A stretch of DNA of 64,000 nt from assembly GCF_024763615.1 (NCBI RefSeq), contig NC_077223.1, forward strand, positions 95,232,627 through 95,296,626, read 5' to 3'. How positions within the stretch are numbered: position 1 is the first letter of the stretch; each line of letters starts with the position of its first letter. Shown in pieces: positions 21,364 to 32,720 of this stretch. Source of the DNA: Phlebotomus papatasi. Its lineage: Eukaryota; Arthropoda; Insecta; Diptera; Psychodidae. The position numbers were made by a program, and so were the translations under genes. A model generated the notes under the pieces. It was not told the DNA's origin and searched no databases. It worked only from the letters and a program-made list of their open reading frames with translations.

Positions 21364-21697
21364 CTTATTCGGGATTTTGGCTTTCGAGATTTTGTCTCGC
21401 TCGGGATTTAGTCTCGGAGACTAAATCCAAGTTCGGGATTTTGTTTTCGGATTTTACCTCTCAAGAATTTCGAGTTCGGGATTTTGTTTTTTTGAGACAT
21501 TAGTTTTCGGGATTTTGTCGTTCATGGTTTTGACTTTAGGAATTTTGGTGTCAAAACTTTGACTCTCAGGAATTTTTGCTTTTTGAGATTTAAAATTATT
21601 TGATTTCGACAATTTTGGGATTTTGATTTTGTGAACTTCAATGCATTCGGGACTTTGTCTCTTCTTGATTTTGATTTTTTAGGATTTTGGCCGGCAC
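21364..21697. repeat. 15-bp motif array, block 3
   Basis: More degenerate copies of the GGGATTTTGGCTTTC unit, ending GGATTTTGGCCGGCACCG. A similar closing phrase, GGACCCGGTCAAAATC, opens the array at 60959 in reverse, which suggests an element terminus. Confidence 0.75.
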
Positions 21698-23229
21698 CGA
21701 ACTCCAAATATAGAAAGTTCAAAGTGCGAAAAATAATTTGTAAACACTATTAGAATTTAAATTTAGCGCTTGACTTTGATTTAGTATTTAGTGTTTGTCA
21801 GTTTGATGATTTCTAAAAAGGAAATGTCAAAATTATATTTGTCAGTTACTTATCTAGTTACTATCGAGGATACAAGTCAAACAGTTTCAGATAGCGAATG
21901 TGTGTGTTTAAGGGAATCTACTGTAAGTTGAACATTTTCATATATGATTTTTATCCTAATGTAAATCAAACTGCTAAAATCGTTAAAATTCGTCAAGTTT
22001 GTGAATAGGCCGCAGCATATCTAGATCCAAACATGAATCTCCAGCCAATTCTAACATAAATTTATTGTTGTTTTCTATTGCTATATTATACAATCTCTTT
22101 TGTGGATTGGCAGTTTTTGTTATGCGTTCTATACCTTTCAGTATTCAATTCGGAATTCATGCACCATTTCGCATAAACATTAAAAATTCCAAAAGTATCC
22201 CCCTTTTATGTATAACCCCTATGCTGCACGTTCAATTTTGACTCCCTCACTCTTTATATCAAAGTGGTCGCGCGCAACCTAAAATCTATTCAAAAGCTAG
22301 CAATATTATGATGCTTATACATATCCAGGGGTGCATTTGGGCAACAGTTTCTGATATTACATTGTAGTCTAATGCCAAAAGGGTTTTCACAGAGGATATT
22401 TCTCATTAACAATTCTATCTGCATCCCGTGTAATTTTACCGCGTTCCAAATCGTGCATATTTATCCTATTGTCTCGCAATTATTGGAAGATGATGTTTTT
22501 GGGTGGATTACTTCCCAAAATCAATAAACAAAGCGAATTATTTTCAACCCTTTCCTTGCTGATAGTATAAAGCGAGTGACTTTGACATTACTCGAAGGTA
22601 TACGTAATTACGTGATTTAATTTCAATTAATAATCCCCTCTTTCGAAAGCAGTATTCAAAAACTCGAACGTGCCAGCGTGAAAAGTACATTCTTTCAGTG
22701 TCCACAAAATTTTTACTAATTTCATATGACTCATTAACTTCATACAATTTTGACTGGTTCTCACCATGGAATGCTGTTATGAAATGGTAAGAGATGGTAA
22801 ATGCACAATTTAGCGAGAAACAAAGAAAAATCCTCAGTGACAACACGAGTTAAATGTAATGAAAATAATTCAGAGAGCATTTTCGATTCAATTAACTGCT
22901 TTCAACCCCTTTTAATTTTACACTTTCTCCTCAGGCAATTTCATGGAAGGAAGATGGGGTTTGGGGATGCAAATGGTAGAAAAAAAAAGAAACGTAAAAT
23001 TTGATAGTAGAAAATTTTCATGTCAATTGAAAGTTTCAATTCAGAACATGTTTCAGTTGGATCGACTATTATTATTTGGAATATTATTGAATTTAAGAAT
23101 GGATATGATACCTATTAATGTGAAATGAAAGAATAGAAAAAGTGAGTAGAGAAGGAAATTAATTTTTTACACCATTCCTAAGTTTTTGCAACCGATTTTT
23201 TATATCTCTCTCTTTAAATTATTTATAGT
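21698..23229. other. No gene seen
   Basis: Plain sequence; several short frames of 60-100 codons lack any recognisable feature. Confidence 0.45.
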
Positions 23230-23790
23230 ATGACACAGTGCAATTGTATCAATTTTACTGCTTGAATTCCACAGAAAGAGCATTATACAATAAATTTCTC
23301 AATTTTTTTCAACCCCCCAAAATTTCCACCTGCCACTTCTCGGGGACCACTTTTCTCAACATATGATCACGTTTCAGTCGATTATATATCTGTCGATATA
23401 TAACAGTTAGAGATATAGAATTGGGACCTTCGGGGGACCCCCTCATAAGTCGTGTTTGGGACCCTTAACATATCACACTATTTTTCTAACCTAATACCCT
23501 TCCCCTCCGAAACTATTTTTTTGGGCGGACATTTGGTCCTTATGCAAAAATACATTTGAATAATTTCTAATAACGGTTTTTCAAGTTCAAAGGTTAAAAA
23601 GGCTCTAGAGAGCGAATTTATCAACCAAATGCTATCATGTTTCGGCTTGTTAGAAAGGTCTTGGAATTCTTGACAAGCTTAAAGTGATTCCAATTGGTTA
23701 TGAATCTGTAATGAACTGGTAGCAGGTATAGCATCTAGGAGGTAGTTATAGCATGTATGAGTTCGAGCATTTCGCAAAGCTTGGGAAGCT
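23230..23790 (-). repeat. Repeat family X, copy 2
   Basis: Contains, in order, the CTTGAATTCCACAGAAAGAG terminus, an AAATTTCCACCTGCCACTTC segment, the TCGGGGGACCCCC block and the TAATAACGGTTTTTCAAG block. This is the most complete arrangement of the family here and shows that the pieces elsewhere belong together. Confidence 0.7.
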
Positions 23791-24680
23791 TTACCACCCC
23801 TTTAGATTTTGAATCACAATCACAATGAACTCGCGGAATTATAATTTCGGCGATGTATCGCGGACAGGTAAAGTTTTTAAGCAAATTTTGAATAGATGTT
23901 TTATCCGTGTAACGATGAGAGATTTTTTCCAGATCTTCGACGACACTGCTACTTAAAGTTGAAAGTTCAAATAGAAGTCTTTTACTCCGCATATTCACAT
24001 GTCTTTTGGTCTATTACAAATCAGTAAGATTCTTAATTTTGCAGACCTATATTTTTTATTATTCCAAATATGAATTAGGCGACTTGTAAATCAGTTCTTT
24101 CTCAAACATAATTCTGAGGGATACCTCAAGAAGTGAAAAATTGTCGAAAATTTATATCGGTATTTCGTTTTTCCATGTGATTCTAAATTGTGATTTTTTT
24201 AATGATTCAACATGGTTTCTACTATTTATTAGGTTACCAAAAACAAGAAGTAAAAAAGCTCTTGGAGGCCTGTTTATCAACCGCATAAAATTGATCTGTA
24301 CTTATTTTAAAGGTCTTGGAATTCAGAACTAGTCTGAACCAACTTTAGTAGGTGAATCGATATTTTAATAATAACTCATTTTTAGTGTATAATTTTTAGA
24401 CGAAATAAAAAAAAAATATGGGAAAAGTTCAGACTCATTATTATGATTTTTTCAATTTTCTTTTTTAAACCAAACTGATTTTATTGCAATTTCATCATAA
24501 AAAACCTTATTTACCTTGACACCATTATGTTTATAAAAATTTAATTAAATTTGAAAAATTAGAATTATTTGAAAATTTATATATTAATTTAATTTATTTA
24601 ATTGAAATATTGTCCAATTAAATCAAGTATTACAACGTTACTTATATTTGCTTTCTTAAAGCAAGAGTCTCTGATACATT
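23791..24680. other. No gene seen
   Basis: AT-rich sequence. AGGTCTTGGAATTCAGAACTAG at about 24310 is a short family X scrap. Confidence 0.4.
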
Positions 24681-24689
24681 GGACACTGA

Positions 24690-25915
24690 CGAATGGAACA
24701 AGTTTTCCTTGGAACAAATTTTTTTGGAATCAATTTGTTGCTAAAGAAAATATTTGTTTGTTCCAAAAAGTTTCCTTTACAGTTTTCTTATGAAATATAA
24801 TTACAATTTTGTTAGGATTTTCTCTTGGAACCGTCTTGATACGGTAGAATGTCTACAGATTTGAGTTGATTTCATTTTATCCAAATTTGCTCCAGAAAGT
24901 TAGAATAGAATTTGTTGCACTCGGCTGTTTTGTTCCCACTGTCAGGAACGCATTGATACATTTTTTTATAACAATATTATTCTTACAACTATAACATATT
25001 TGATCCAAAAAATTTCGGTGTCCGTGGACGAGGTAATTTTTGGAACGAAATTGTTACTCATATGAGGAATCTTTTTGTTCCCATTGTCGGGAACAAAATC
25101 GTGTAAGTGATTTCGTCTTACAGTTAAGGCCTACACTGCAGTCGAGATGGATTTCGGTGGCGTAACTTCATAAGGAACATTATATAAAAATCAACTTAAG
25201 AGCGTTTTATACAGACGCGTGAATGACGAAATCATATGCGAGTGCTGGCAGCAGGAAAGGAAGGAAATCTCGAATTAAAAAAGTGGAACCATGTAGCACG
25301 AAAATTGCCACAGATTTGGCGTCCTCCTTGCTTCATTGGTGACGGGTGACTGAGTGTGAGAGAAGGGATACGATTGTATACTAGATAAGCTATTTTTTGG
25401 AACAAATTTGTTACTAATATTGGGTATCTTTTTGTTTCTCCTAGAAGGTACAAATTTATTCCAAAAATTTTCGGTGTCCGTGAACGAGCTACTTTTTGGA
25501 ACAAATTCGTTACTAATATTGATTATCTTTTTGAGTCTCGTAAAATGAACAATATTGTGCCAAAAATTATACACAGAAAAAATATTTTGTAAAAATGTTC
25601 GTAAATGTTTGTGAATTCCTATGGGGGAGTTACAAAATGCTCGTAAATCGTATAACCCACAAATATATTCGTAAAAGTTTGTAATTGTTTCACAAACATT
25701 GGTTGTAACATGATCACTTGACGAGCATTTTTTGTACTTTTACAAACATTTGTTCGTAAATGTTCGTAAACACACAAAAAATGTTCGTAAAATTTTGTCA
25801 TTTGTTCGTAAATGTTTGCTTTCTGTCGAACATTTTACGAACAAAATATTTTTAACTGTGTAGTGGTCGTGGACGAGCTAATTTTTGGAACAAATATGTG
25901 CCGAAATTTTTTACC
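24690..25915. repeat. Repeat Q: recurring GGAACAAATT phrases
   Basis: A phrase near GACGAGCTAATTTTTGGAAC followed by AAATTCGTTACTAATATTG occurs at about 25025, 25388, 25485 and 25870. The spacing is irregular. A MITE splits the last unit. Confidence 0.6.
25572..25860. mobile_element. CACAG TIR MITE inside repeat Q
   Basis: CACAGAAAAAATATTTTGT at the left and ACAAAATATTTTTAACTGTG at the right are inverted, with TA on each side. The interior is built of TTCGTAAATGTTTGT-like units in both directions. Confidence 0.85.
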
Positions 25916-28594
25916 GTGTACGAATACGCTCCTTATAGAAGTCACCAGGGTGCCGTTGGGCAGTAAAGGTGTTTGAATTCCCAACGATTGAAATTCATTA
26001 CTTTTAGTTACCAGTGCTTAAAAATAAATAATAAAAAATACACGAAGGCCTTCATCTTTTAGAGTTGTAGTGTTAGTAATTTAAAGACCATTGAGAAATG
26101 ATTTATTTTTTAAATAAATATCAATATATCGATATTTTTGCTGACAATTTTATAGAAAACTTTTCGTATTTTACATTCAGAACTTTCTGTGTTACTCAAA
26201 CTAACATTGCCCGTTCCTATCTTTTAATTTTTAAGTTTTCAAATTGACCTAAGTGTAGAATCTCAACAGTATCATAAATTAGTGTTTTTTTACAACTCTA
26301 ACTAAAAGCATCAAATTTTGAAGTGAGATAAACCTGATTCTTTTTTAACCAAGTCTACATAAAAGAACTTACATTCTATGGCCTTTTTGGCAAAAGAAAA
26401 AAAAACGAGAATTCATAAAAAACACGAAGCAAATATAATGATGATGTAGTGTGTGCATAAATTTTCCACATTTTCCTCTTTTCGTATTCATTGTTCCATC
26501 CTTTTCTGCTTTGTTTCACCCACCGGGAGTGGTATATAGTGCTGGAGATCTCCATGGTTCATGTGTGAAGATGTTCAGGGATGATTTTAACATCTTTCCC
26601 ATAAACGTGGTCCTGGGGGGCCTGGAACAAAATGGTTCTCCTATCGCAAGGGTTAGGGGAAAGTAGTATTTTCACCATTCAGACACTTTCCTTGTTCTGA
26701 GCGAGATATGTTGTTTGGAGAAGATGGAATGGGCCGGGCACAGGATGGTGGTCGAGAGAATTTCAAAATGCGCCTCTTGAGAAACCATCAAAGCTTCAGG
26801 ATACAGAATATGTCCATTTGTACTCTGTAAACTCACAAATCCGTAATGGATTGAACAGCTTACGAGCTCGAATTTCATCTTTCCATGAGTATAGATTTAT
26901 GTTGATCGTGTTTCTGGGGACATATATACTTGATTAGGATGATGGCAAAGGATGTGAGGACTAAATTTTTAAATTCTGTTTCATGTTGAATGGAAAATTC
27001 AATTGAATTCAAACATTTATCGAATAATTAACACTATTCTGCATGTTTCTGAACATTTTCAATTAATTTGAAATCCCTGAAGTTCCTGTTTAACTGCAGA
27101 GTTGCCTTATCAAAAATTTCCGGTGATTTTTACTAGCATATGCAGGAAAATAGTATAACACTAAAATAATACAAAAATTATTTTAAATGTAAATTTCCAA
27201 TACTCAACATAATGTTTAAACATAAATTTTCGTCACCAGTAAAAGCATTTTAGTATACAAAATCACAACGAATTAGTTCATTGAACATAAAACGGTTTTA
27301 GCTGTTGCAATCATTAAGAGCTGTTTGATAAATTGTAGAGATTTGAGTAAAATAATTTCCCTGGTTTTCATTCACAAAATTCAATAAATGGGACTATATG
27401 TTGATGCATAAATTGAAAACTTTGTAGAATATTTTCACCCTCAAATTGAAAGCACATCCCTGAAATTGAATTAGTTACATGAATTGCATCGTTTCAAGTA
27501 TAGCTGAATGTATTTAATTTTTCCCAGCTTTCAATTTTCCAATCTCTTTTCTATGTGTTCATTTTCAAAAGAGCCTTCCCCGTGAAATCCTCTTTACCAC
27601 CCACAACCCATCCTTCACTAGGAATTTACGTGATACCTTGTTGTTGCGACATGGGATGCAAGAAGAGTAGAAAAAAAAATAATGTGAAAAGCATCCACCT
27701 TGTAGACACACCTGGAAGTGAGATGTTGTCCAAAGTTGATTAAATTACGTTTAGTGAACGTGAAAAAGACGGATGATAGTCTAAGGTGCATTTAATAACC
27801 ATGTGATTATCTTATTAAATAAACCCTCTTCCTCATATTAATTAACTCATGTCCAGGAGTTTATGACACTCCACAGAGATATCAAATGAATATTGTTGTT
27901 TATCTCCTGCGCCCTCAGGTGACTTGGGAAGTGAAGGAAATCGAATTATGTCCCTTATCCTCATCTCATCTTCACTCATCTCTTTCTCACCATCCCTGTG
28001 ACAAACCCCTCGCATTTAGGTGTCCATTAAAACATAAATTCAAGGTACACCTTCAAGGGCATGCAATTTACCATAAGACTGCACTAAAATTAATTTAAGG
28101 TTTATGCACATTTGCCTTTAATATTGCAACATAATGCAATGGATGGTCTTAGGGTAGAAACACATTAAGCGTCATCATAATCTAAACGTTTCTCTTTCAA
28201 TTATCCATTTTTATTGTAACACTCAGACTTCTGATTAAAAGATATAAGATACAGAAAGACGAGATACACATCCAATCCATGCGCTTCTGCAATCTACACT
28301 TTTTGTACTTCTAGTTTTTTTTGTTAAATATTGAAACTTTTAAATAACTAAAGGAACTCTGCATCAAAAGCACTTCTTAATTAAAATTTAATTCAGCAAA
28401 TTTTGTACTGATATGTTCAAGAAAGTCCGTATATTGCAGTATCTTGAATGGAATGAAAATTCATTTTACTTTTTTTTTTAAAAGTACTCCAAACTATCAG
28501 AAACGTGTCTTTAAGTACAAACAAAATTACATAAGTCACTTCAAATGAATGAGACTTAGAAGTAAGGTATACTCAAACTTATTAGACTTAGATG
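25916..28594. other. No gene seen; longest plain block in the left half
   Basis: No mobile element or coding region recognised. The small frames in it are unremarkable. Being free of obvious repeats, it may be older single-copy DNA. Confidence 0.45.
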
Positions 28595-28690
28595 CTACAG
28601 GGAAGTTTCATTTAACTGCTCGAAAAATACCACAAAGAGAGCAATATACATAATCCCTCGATTTTTTCACTCAAGAAATTTCCACTATGA
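28595..28690. repeat. Fragment of repeat family X
   Basis: ACTGCTCGAAAAATACCACA, then AAAGAGAGCAATATACATAA and AAATTTCCACT; same order as 23260-23335. Confidence 0.55.
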
Positions 28691-28691
28691 T

Positions 28692-29123
28692 CCTGATAGG
28701 GCTACGATCCTGCCAATCCTCACGTATTCATCTGAAACGTGGGTCCTCAGCAAACAGAATTACGAACTCTTAACCGCGTTTGAGAAGATAATTCTATGAC
28801 GAATCCTTGGCACCGTATGTGAAAGGGACGATTCAGGAGTCTATACAACCGTAAAGTGTATGACCGCTACTGAGAGGTAACTGTCATCAAGCAAATACGC
28901 CTCAATAGGCTCTGTTGGGCCAGTCATGTGGTTCGCATGGATGAGGACGACCCAACCTGGAAAGTCTTTAGGAGCGGACTCTATGGTTCGAGAAAACGAG
29001 GCATGGACCGATGGCGGGGACCAGGACACCACTTCATTAGGGGTGCGGAATTGGAGAATAGTGGAGCATAACAGGCTCCAGTAGCGAAGGGTCCTGAGTC
29101 AGGCCAAGACCAGCAATTTATTG
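28692..29123 (+). pseudogene. Non-LTR retrotransposon fragment (LINE-B), reverse transcriptase 3' end
   Basis: The translation, read across stops and frame changes, gives TYSSETWVLSKQNYELLTAF, the family's counterpart of the YGSETW motif. Then come the arginine-rich GHVVRM-type region (around GPVMWFAWMRTTQ in a shifted frame) and a C-terminal NRLQ, RRVLSQAKTSNLL followed by a stop at 29121-29123. This matches the fragment at 46940-48030, which lies on the other strand. The copy is 5'-truncated. Premature stops make it non-functional. Confidence 0.8.
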
Positions 29124-29139
29124 TAGTGTCGGTTAATTA

Positions 29140-29545
29140 ATCAAATCATTTAGAGACTGGGGATCTCAGTGGAGCAATAGGTCTGGAAGGAGAGAGCCCA
29201 TCCTGGTGAAGACTCCTCTAATCCAACGTTACCAATCACGTTCAGCTGGGCTGTAACTTTGAGGGGTGTTATAACGACGCCTAACTTCAAGTTACGATAT
29301 CGCTATAGATCCGATAGATGGAGTTTTGAGTGCTCGACGAGTTATTCTGAAGGCACAATCGGACCAGCTCCTTAGTCGGTCTTCACCAGTGAAGCGAAGA
29401 GAACGCCAGATTCGTGGATCTCTTGGAATGAGCAGTGTGCGCCTGCTCCCGGAGACAAGCGATGAAGAGTGGTCCAGCATGTTCTAGTATGAAACCTGTA
29501 GCAATGTTGCTACAATTTTAATAAATATTCCGATACAATTAAATA
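29140..29545. other. GC-richer unassigned block
   Basis: More GC-rich than its surroundings. The plus strand has an open stretch ending GMSSVRLLPETSDEEWSSMF and a stop (about 29290-29487), with no ATG start and no known domain. It ends in an AATAAATATTCC and AATAATAATT-rich stretch like a retroelement tail, so it may belong to an unrecognised retroelement. Confidence 0.3.
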
Positions 29546-29559
29546 ATAATTTAGAGATT

Positions 29560-29870
29560 GCCTAGTCGGACATTACGACCTTATACAAAATACCCTTGAA
29601 TCATTCCTAATAATGATTTTTCAAGGCCAAATGTTAAAAAAAGGCTCTTGAGAGCGTTATTCCCAAACGAATGAAATAATGTTTGGGTTTGTTGGAAAGG
29701 TCTTGGAATTCCTGACTAGTCTGATACGATTGTAATCGGTTATGAACTAGTTACGAACCGGTTATAAATCGATAAGCGAATATCATTTGAAGATCAATTA
29801 CTCTTTTATATTATACTTACTATACAAATTATACTTTTAGATTTTGAATGATTTATGAATCGCCCTCTCT
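29560..29870 (-). repeat. Repeat family X, copy 3
   Basis: GAATCATTCCTAATAATGAT, GGTCTTGGAATTCCTGACTA and the AACCGGTTATAAATCG phrases occur in the same order as at 15.2 and 23.6 kb. Confidence 0.65.
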
Positions 29871-30753
29871 CCCTTAAATTTCTAAAATTGAAAAATTATT
29901 ATGGAAATATAACAATATCTTAAGGGGGTTCCCCAAATTATAAGGCCAAATAAATAATAAACTGTTTTTCACAATTTTATGAGGAGATGAAAACGACCAA
30001 GCTTGATGAAATTTTTGATATATTTTAAAACAGAAATAAATTAAAGAACTTGATGCAATTTTAGGTTAAAATTTTGACTCTAACATGCTGAAAAAAAAAA
30101 GAAACGAAAATGGGTTGTCGATAATTCTTCAATCAATTCTAAAAACTACCCATATTTACTACTGCCCCAGTTTCCCCTAAGTCACTAATGCTCTAGACAC
30201 ACTTACGACTTAAGACGAGAGACTACATAACGTAATTATAATGGAACGTAATTATAACGTAACGTAAATATAATGAAAATAATTATTTGACTAAATTTCT
30301 ATCATTTCCCCCAGGGGCCTCTCGACATTTCATTTTTCCATACGTTTTTGCATAGAGACACGGAAGACTATTGGCAAGTGTTTTCCTAAAGAGAATTGAC
30401 TTATCAGTCTGATATATTTCGAAATCGTGCATTAAAAGCTATCTGAAAATACCTACTCCCTCCGTCCCAAAAAAAGTCGTACGTTTGGGGAAAAATTAGG
30501 GATTAAAGAATTGTTTTACGGAATGTTTTTGTTAATAGTAAATATCTTACGTATGAACTATTCTCCATATTTAGTGGTAATATTGAGGTCCATCTACCAC
30601 GGTAAGATAAGGAACTGGTGTCTTGAAGATTTATTTTTTTCACTTTTTTTTCGAAGAGCTCCGGTCGATATGTAACTTTTGAAAATTCTACTGCAATTAA
30701 CGTTGTTAACTAGAATTTTATTTAAAAATTTAGTGTACCAAAGAAGGGATTTA

Positions 30754-31706
30754 GGGGGAACTGGGGCAGTAGTAATCTGGGGTAGTTGTAAACACTGTGA
30801 TTTTTTTCATTAATTTTAAGACTCCAGAGGATAAAACCCATAAGCATTCATAGATACCATGGGGATGTATGTCCACAGATAAATTGGTCAATAAAATCCT
30901 AATATACTTTAAAAATAAAAATCATTTTCCTGAAAATGTTGATATTTCGATTATTTTGATCATTTGGATTTCCACCTGGAAATTAAAAATTGTGTAAAAT
31001 AATCGAAATGTAGCAATACCAGTTCTTTCCTACATCTTTTAGGATTATATTAATGCATTTACTAGAGAAATTGAGATACTCATTACTTTAAAAGAATTAA
31101 TAATTGGTCAGAAAACAGCATTTGGGGTAGATGTAAACAGACAATTTCAATTTACAAAATGAGTAGGTAAAAGAGCGGGAAATTGACCTTCATGCGAAAT
31201 ATCTATAATTCATAGATTACGAAAAAAATTGGTGGCGCTGTGTTCAATAAAAAGTCACATGATGTCAAAATATGGGGAAAATCCATTGAAAAATGTCTTT
31301 GATATGCATGCTTTTAGTTTTTTTGCTATTTTAATTATTCTTTGTAAAAAGTGTCGTGATTTTTTGAAAAATATACAGTTTTTATATATCTCTTAAGTAA
31401 TTAAAATAATCGAGAGTGGTGCAAAGTTAATTTCAAGAGTGGGAAAAAAGGTGTTTACATCCTCCCCAGAAAGTGGTTACTTCTACCCCAGGTATTTTGT
31501 GAAAAGAGAAAAATGCACAGGGACACAAATTTTATTTTTATGGAAAACTCAATTGTTTTCCAGCATCCGCATTACCCTCGACGAATTGCCTATACCCAAG
31601 GGTAAAACATGAGCTAAGAAATATTTTCCAAAAAATCACGGTGTCCTTCGAAAATCACCTCAAATTCGCATCTATCGAAAATGGTTACATGTGCCCCAGT
31701 CTCCCC
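30754..31706. mobile_element. TAGGGG-type element, 953 bp, nested
   Basis: GGGGGAACTGGGGCAGT at the left and GTGCCCCAGTCTCCCC at the right are inverted, with TA on each side (30752-30753 and 31707-31708). No transposase readable. It sits inside the Stowaway-like element. Confidence 0.75.
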
Positions 31707-31789
31707 TATAGTTCTTTTCGTTATGCCATAACAATGGCTCTAAATTCTCAAAAAGGGCAATAAAACCAATCTTGTTCTTTTTTTCTACG

Positions 31790-32080
31790 TTCTGTGATAT
31801 GGGTGCTGAATGGTTGGAGATAAAGATTTGATGTCTTTGGACGACCCCCACCCCCCATAGGTCAACTTTTGGATTTTTAATATGTCCCTAGTTTCCCCCC
31901 CCCCCGCCCCTCTTCTTCCTCAGAAAAAAATCGCACTATGTGTTTTTGAGCAATCCCAAAAAAACAATATGGTTTTTGGAGGGGAAGGGAGGCGGGGGGT
32001 AAATGAGGGGTAGGGTAATGATCCCAAGGTCGACTTACGGGGGCGTCGCAGAAGGTGCCAAGCTTCTATCTTCAACCTTT
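31790..32080. repeat. Repeat family X, nested copy
   Basis: AATCGCACTATG, CAATCCCAAAAAAACAATAT, GGTTTTTGGAGGGGAAGGGA and GTCGACTTACGGGGG in family order. A C-run at about 31895-31910 and G-runs at 31978-31999 border it and could form quadruplex or i-motif structure. Confidence 0.6.
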
Positions 32081-32651
32081 TGGTACTTAAATCTTACTAA
32101 AAATATTCAAAAGAAAGATGTTTTTAAGACATTCTTTTCTTATCTTACAATCATAGGTGGACCTCCATATTACCCATTGAAGATGGGGGATAGTATGCAC
32201 ATAAGATATTTCCAATACACAGCATTTCTACTTTACGCCGTATCTTCCTAGCGATTTTCTTCCAAACGTACGACTTTTTTTGGGACAAGAATTTTTCTCA
32301 AACGTACGACTTTTTTTGGGACGGAGGGAGTATTTCATAATGCTCGCAGAAATAATACAAGAACTACGAGCAAATTTGTTTAAGTCGCGGTGCAATATTT
32401 GCAAAATTTTTACAAGGAAAGGTGAAAAATAGCTTCACTTTTTATTCTGCTTGATGTGCCCCTGATTTCCCCACTAAGTAATCCGTTTCTGGGTTTAAGT
32501 CGAGAGAGGGATGAGTAGGAAACTGATGGAAGTGTAATCTGATGGCAATTTTGATTACAATTACGTTAAGCCTTCTCTCAGCTTAAGACGAAAGTGTACC
32601 TAGGGCATAACTGCCGTTTAAAAGCTCAATATTAGTTTTGAGTGATTCTAA

Positions 32652-32720
32652 GTGTCAATAGGGGATCCGAACTCCCGACACTTGCATAATAGAGCTCATG
32701 CTTTACAAGTCGATATAGGG
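32652..32720 (-). repeat. SINE head fragment
   Basis: The reverse complement contains GAGCTCTATTATGCAAGTGT and a B-box-like AGTTCGGATCC, matching the tRNA-like head of the SINE at 19832. Confidence 0.6.

Larger units (their letters stand above)
30456..32330. mobile_element. Foldback element with Stowaway-like TIRs
   Basis: The left end CTCCCTCCGTCCCAAAAAAA continues AGTCGTACGTTT, and the right end is the exact inverse up to GGGACGGAGGGAG. TA lies on each side (30454-30455 and 32331-32332). The arms pair further inside: GTCCATCTACCACGGTAAGA at the left against the inverse near 32150. A second copy of AAACGTACGACTTTTTTTGG sits 29 bases inside the right end. The 13-base terminus matches the Stowaway group of Tc1/mariner-related MITEs known from grasses. 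Two later insertions fill the middle. Confidence 0.85.
30188..32609. mobile_element. Element Y with TIRs, enclosing later insertions
   Basis: Left ATGCTCTAGACACACTTACG plus ACTTAAG is inverted at the right as CTTAAGACGAAAGTGTACCT plus AGGGCAT. The part outside the insertion is only about 540 bp. A related short copy lies at 8938. The Stowaway-like element at 30456-32330 sits inside. Confidence 0.7.

Noticed and set aside
20148..21697. CRISPR-like array
   Set aside because: Units are head-to-tail 15-mers without unique spacers, in a eukaryotic context.
29292..29487. Exon of a host gene
   Set aside because: Open on both strands, no ATG and no recognisable domain; left as an unassigned block.
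30456..32330. Plant contamination, because of the Stowaway-like ends
   Set aside because: The element contains and is surrounded by repeat families found throughout the rest of the window.
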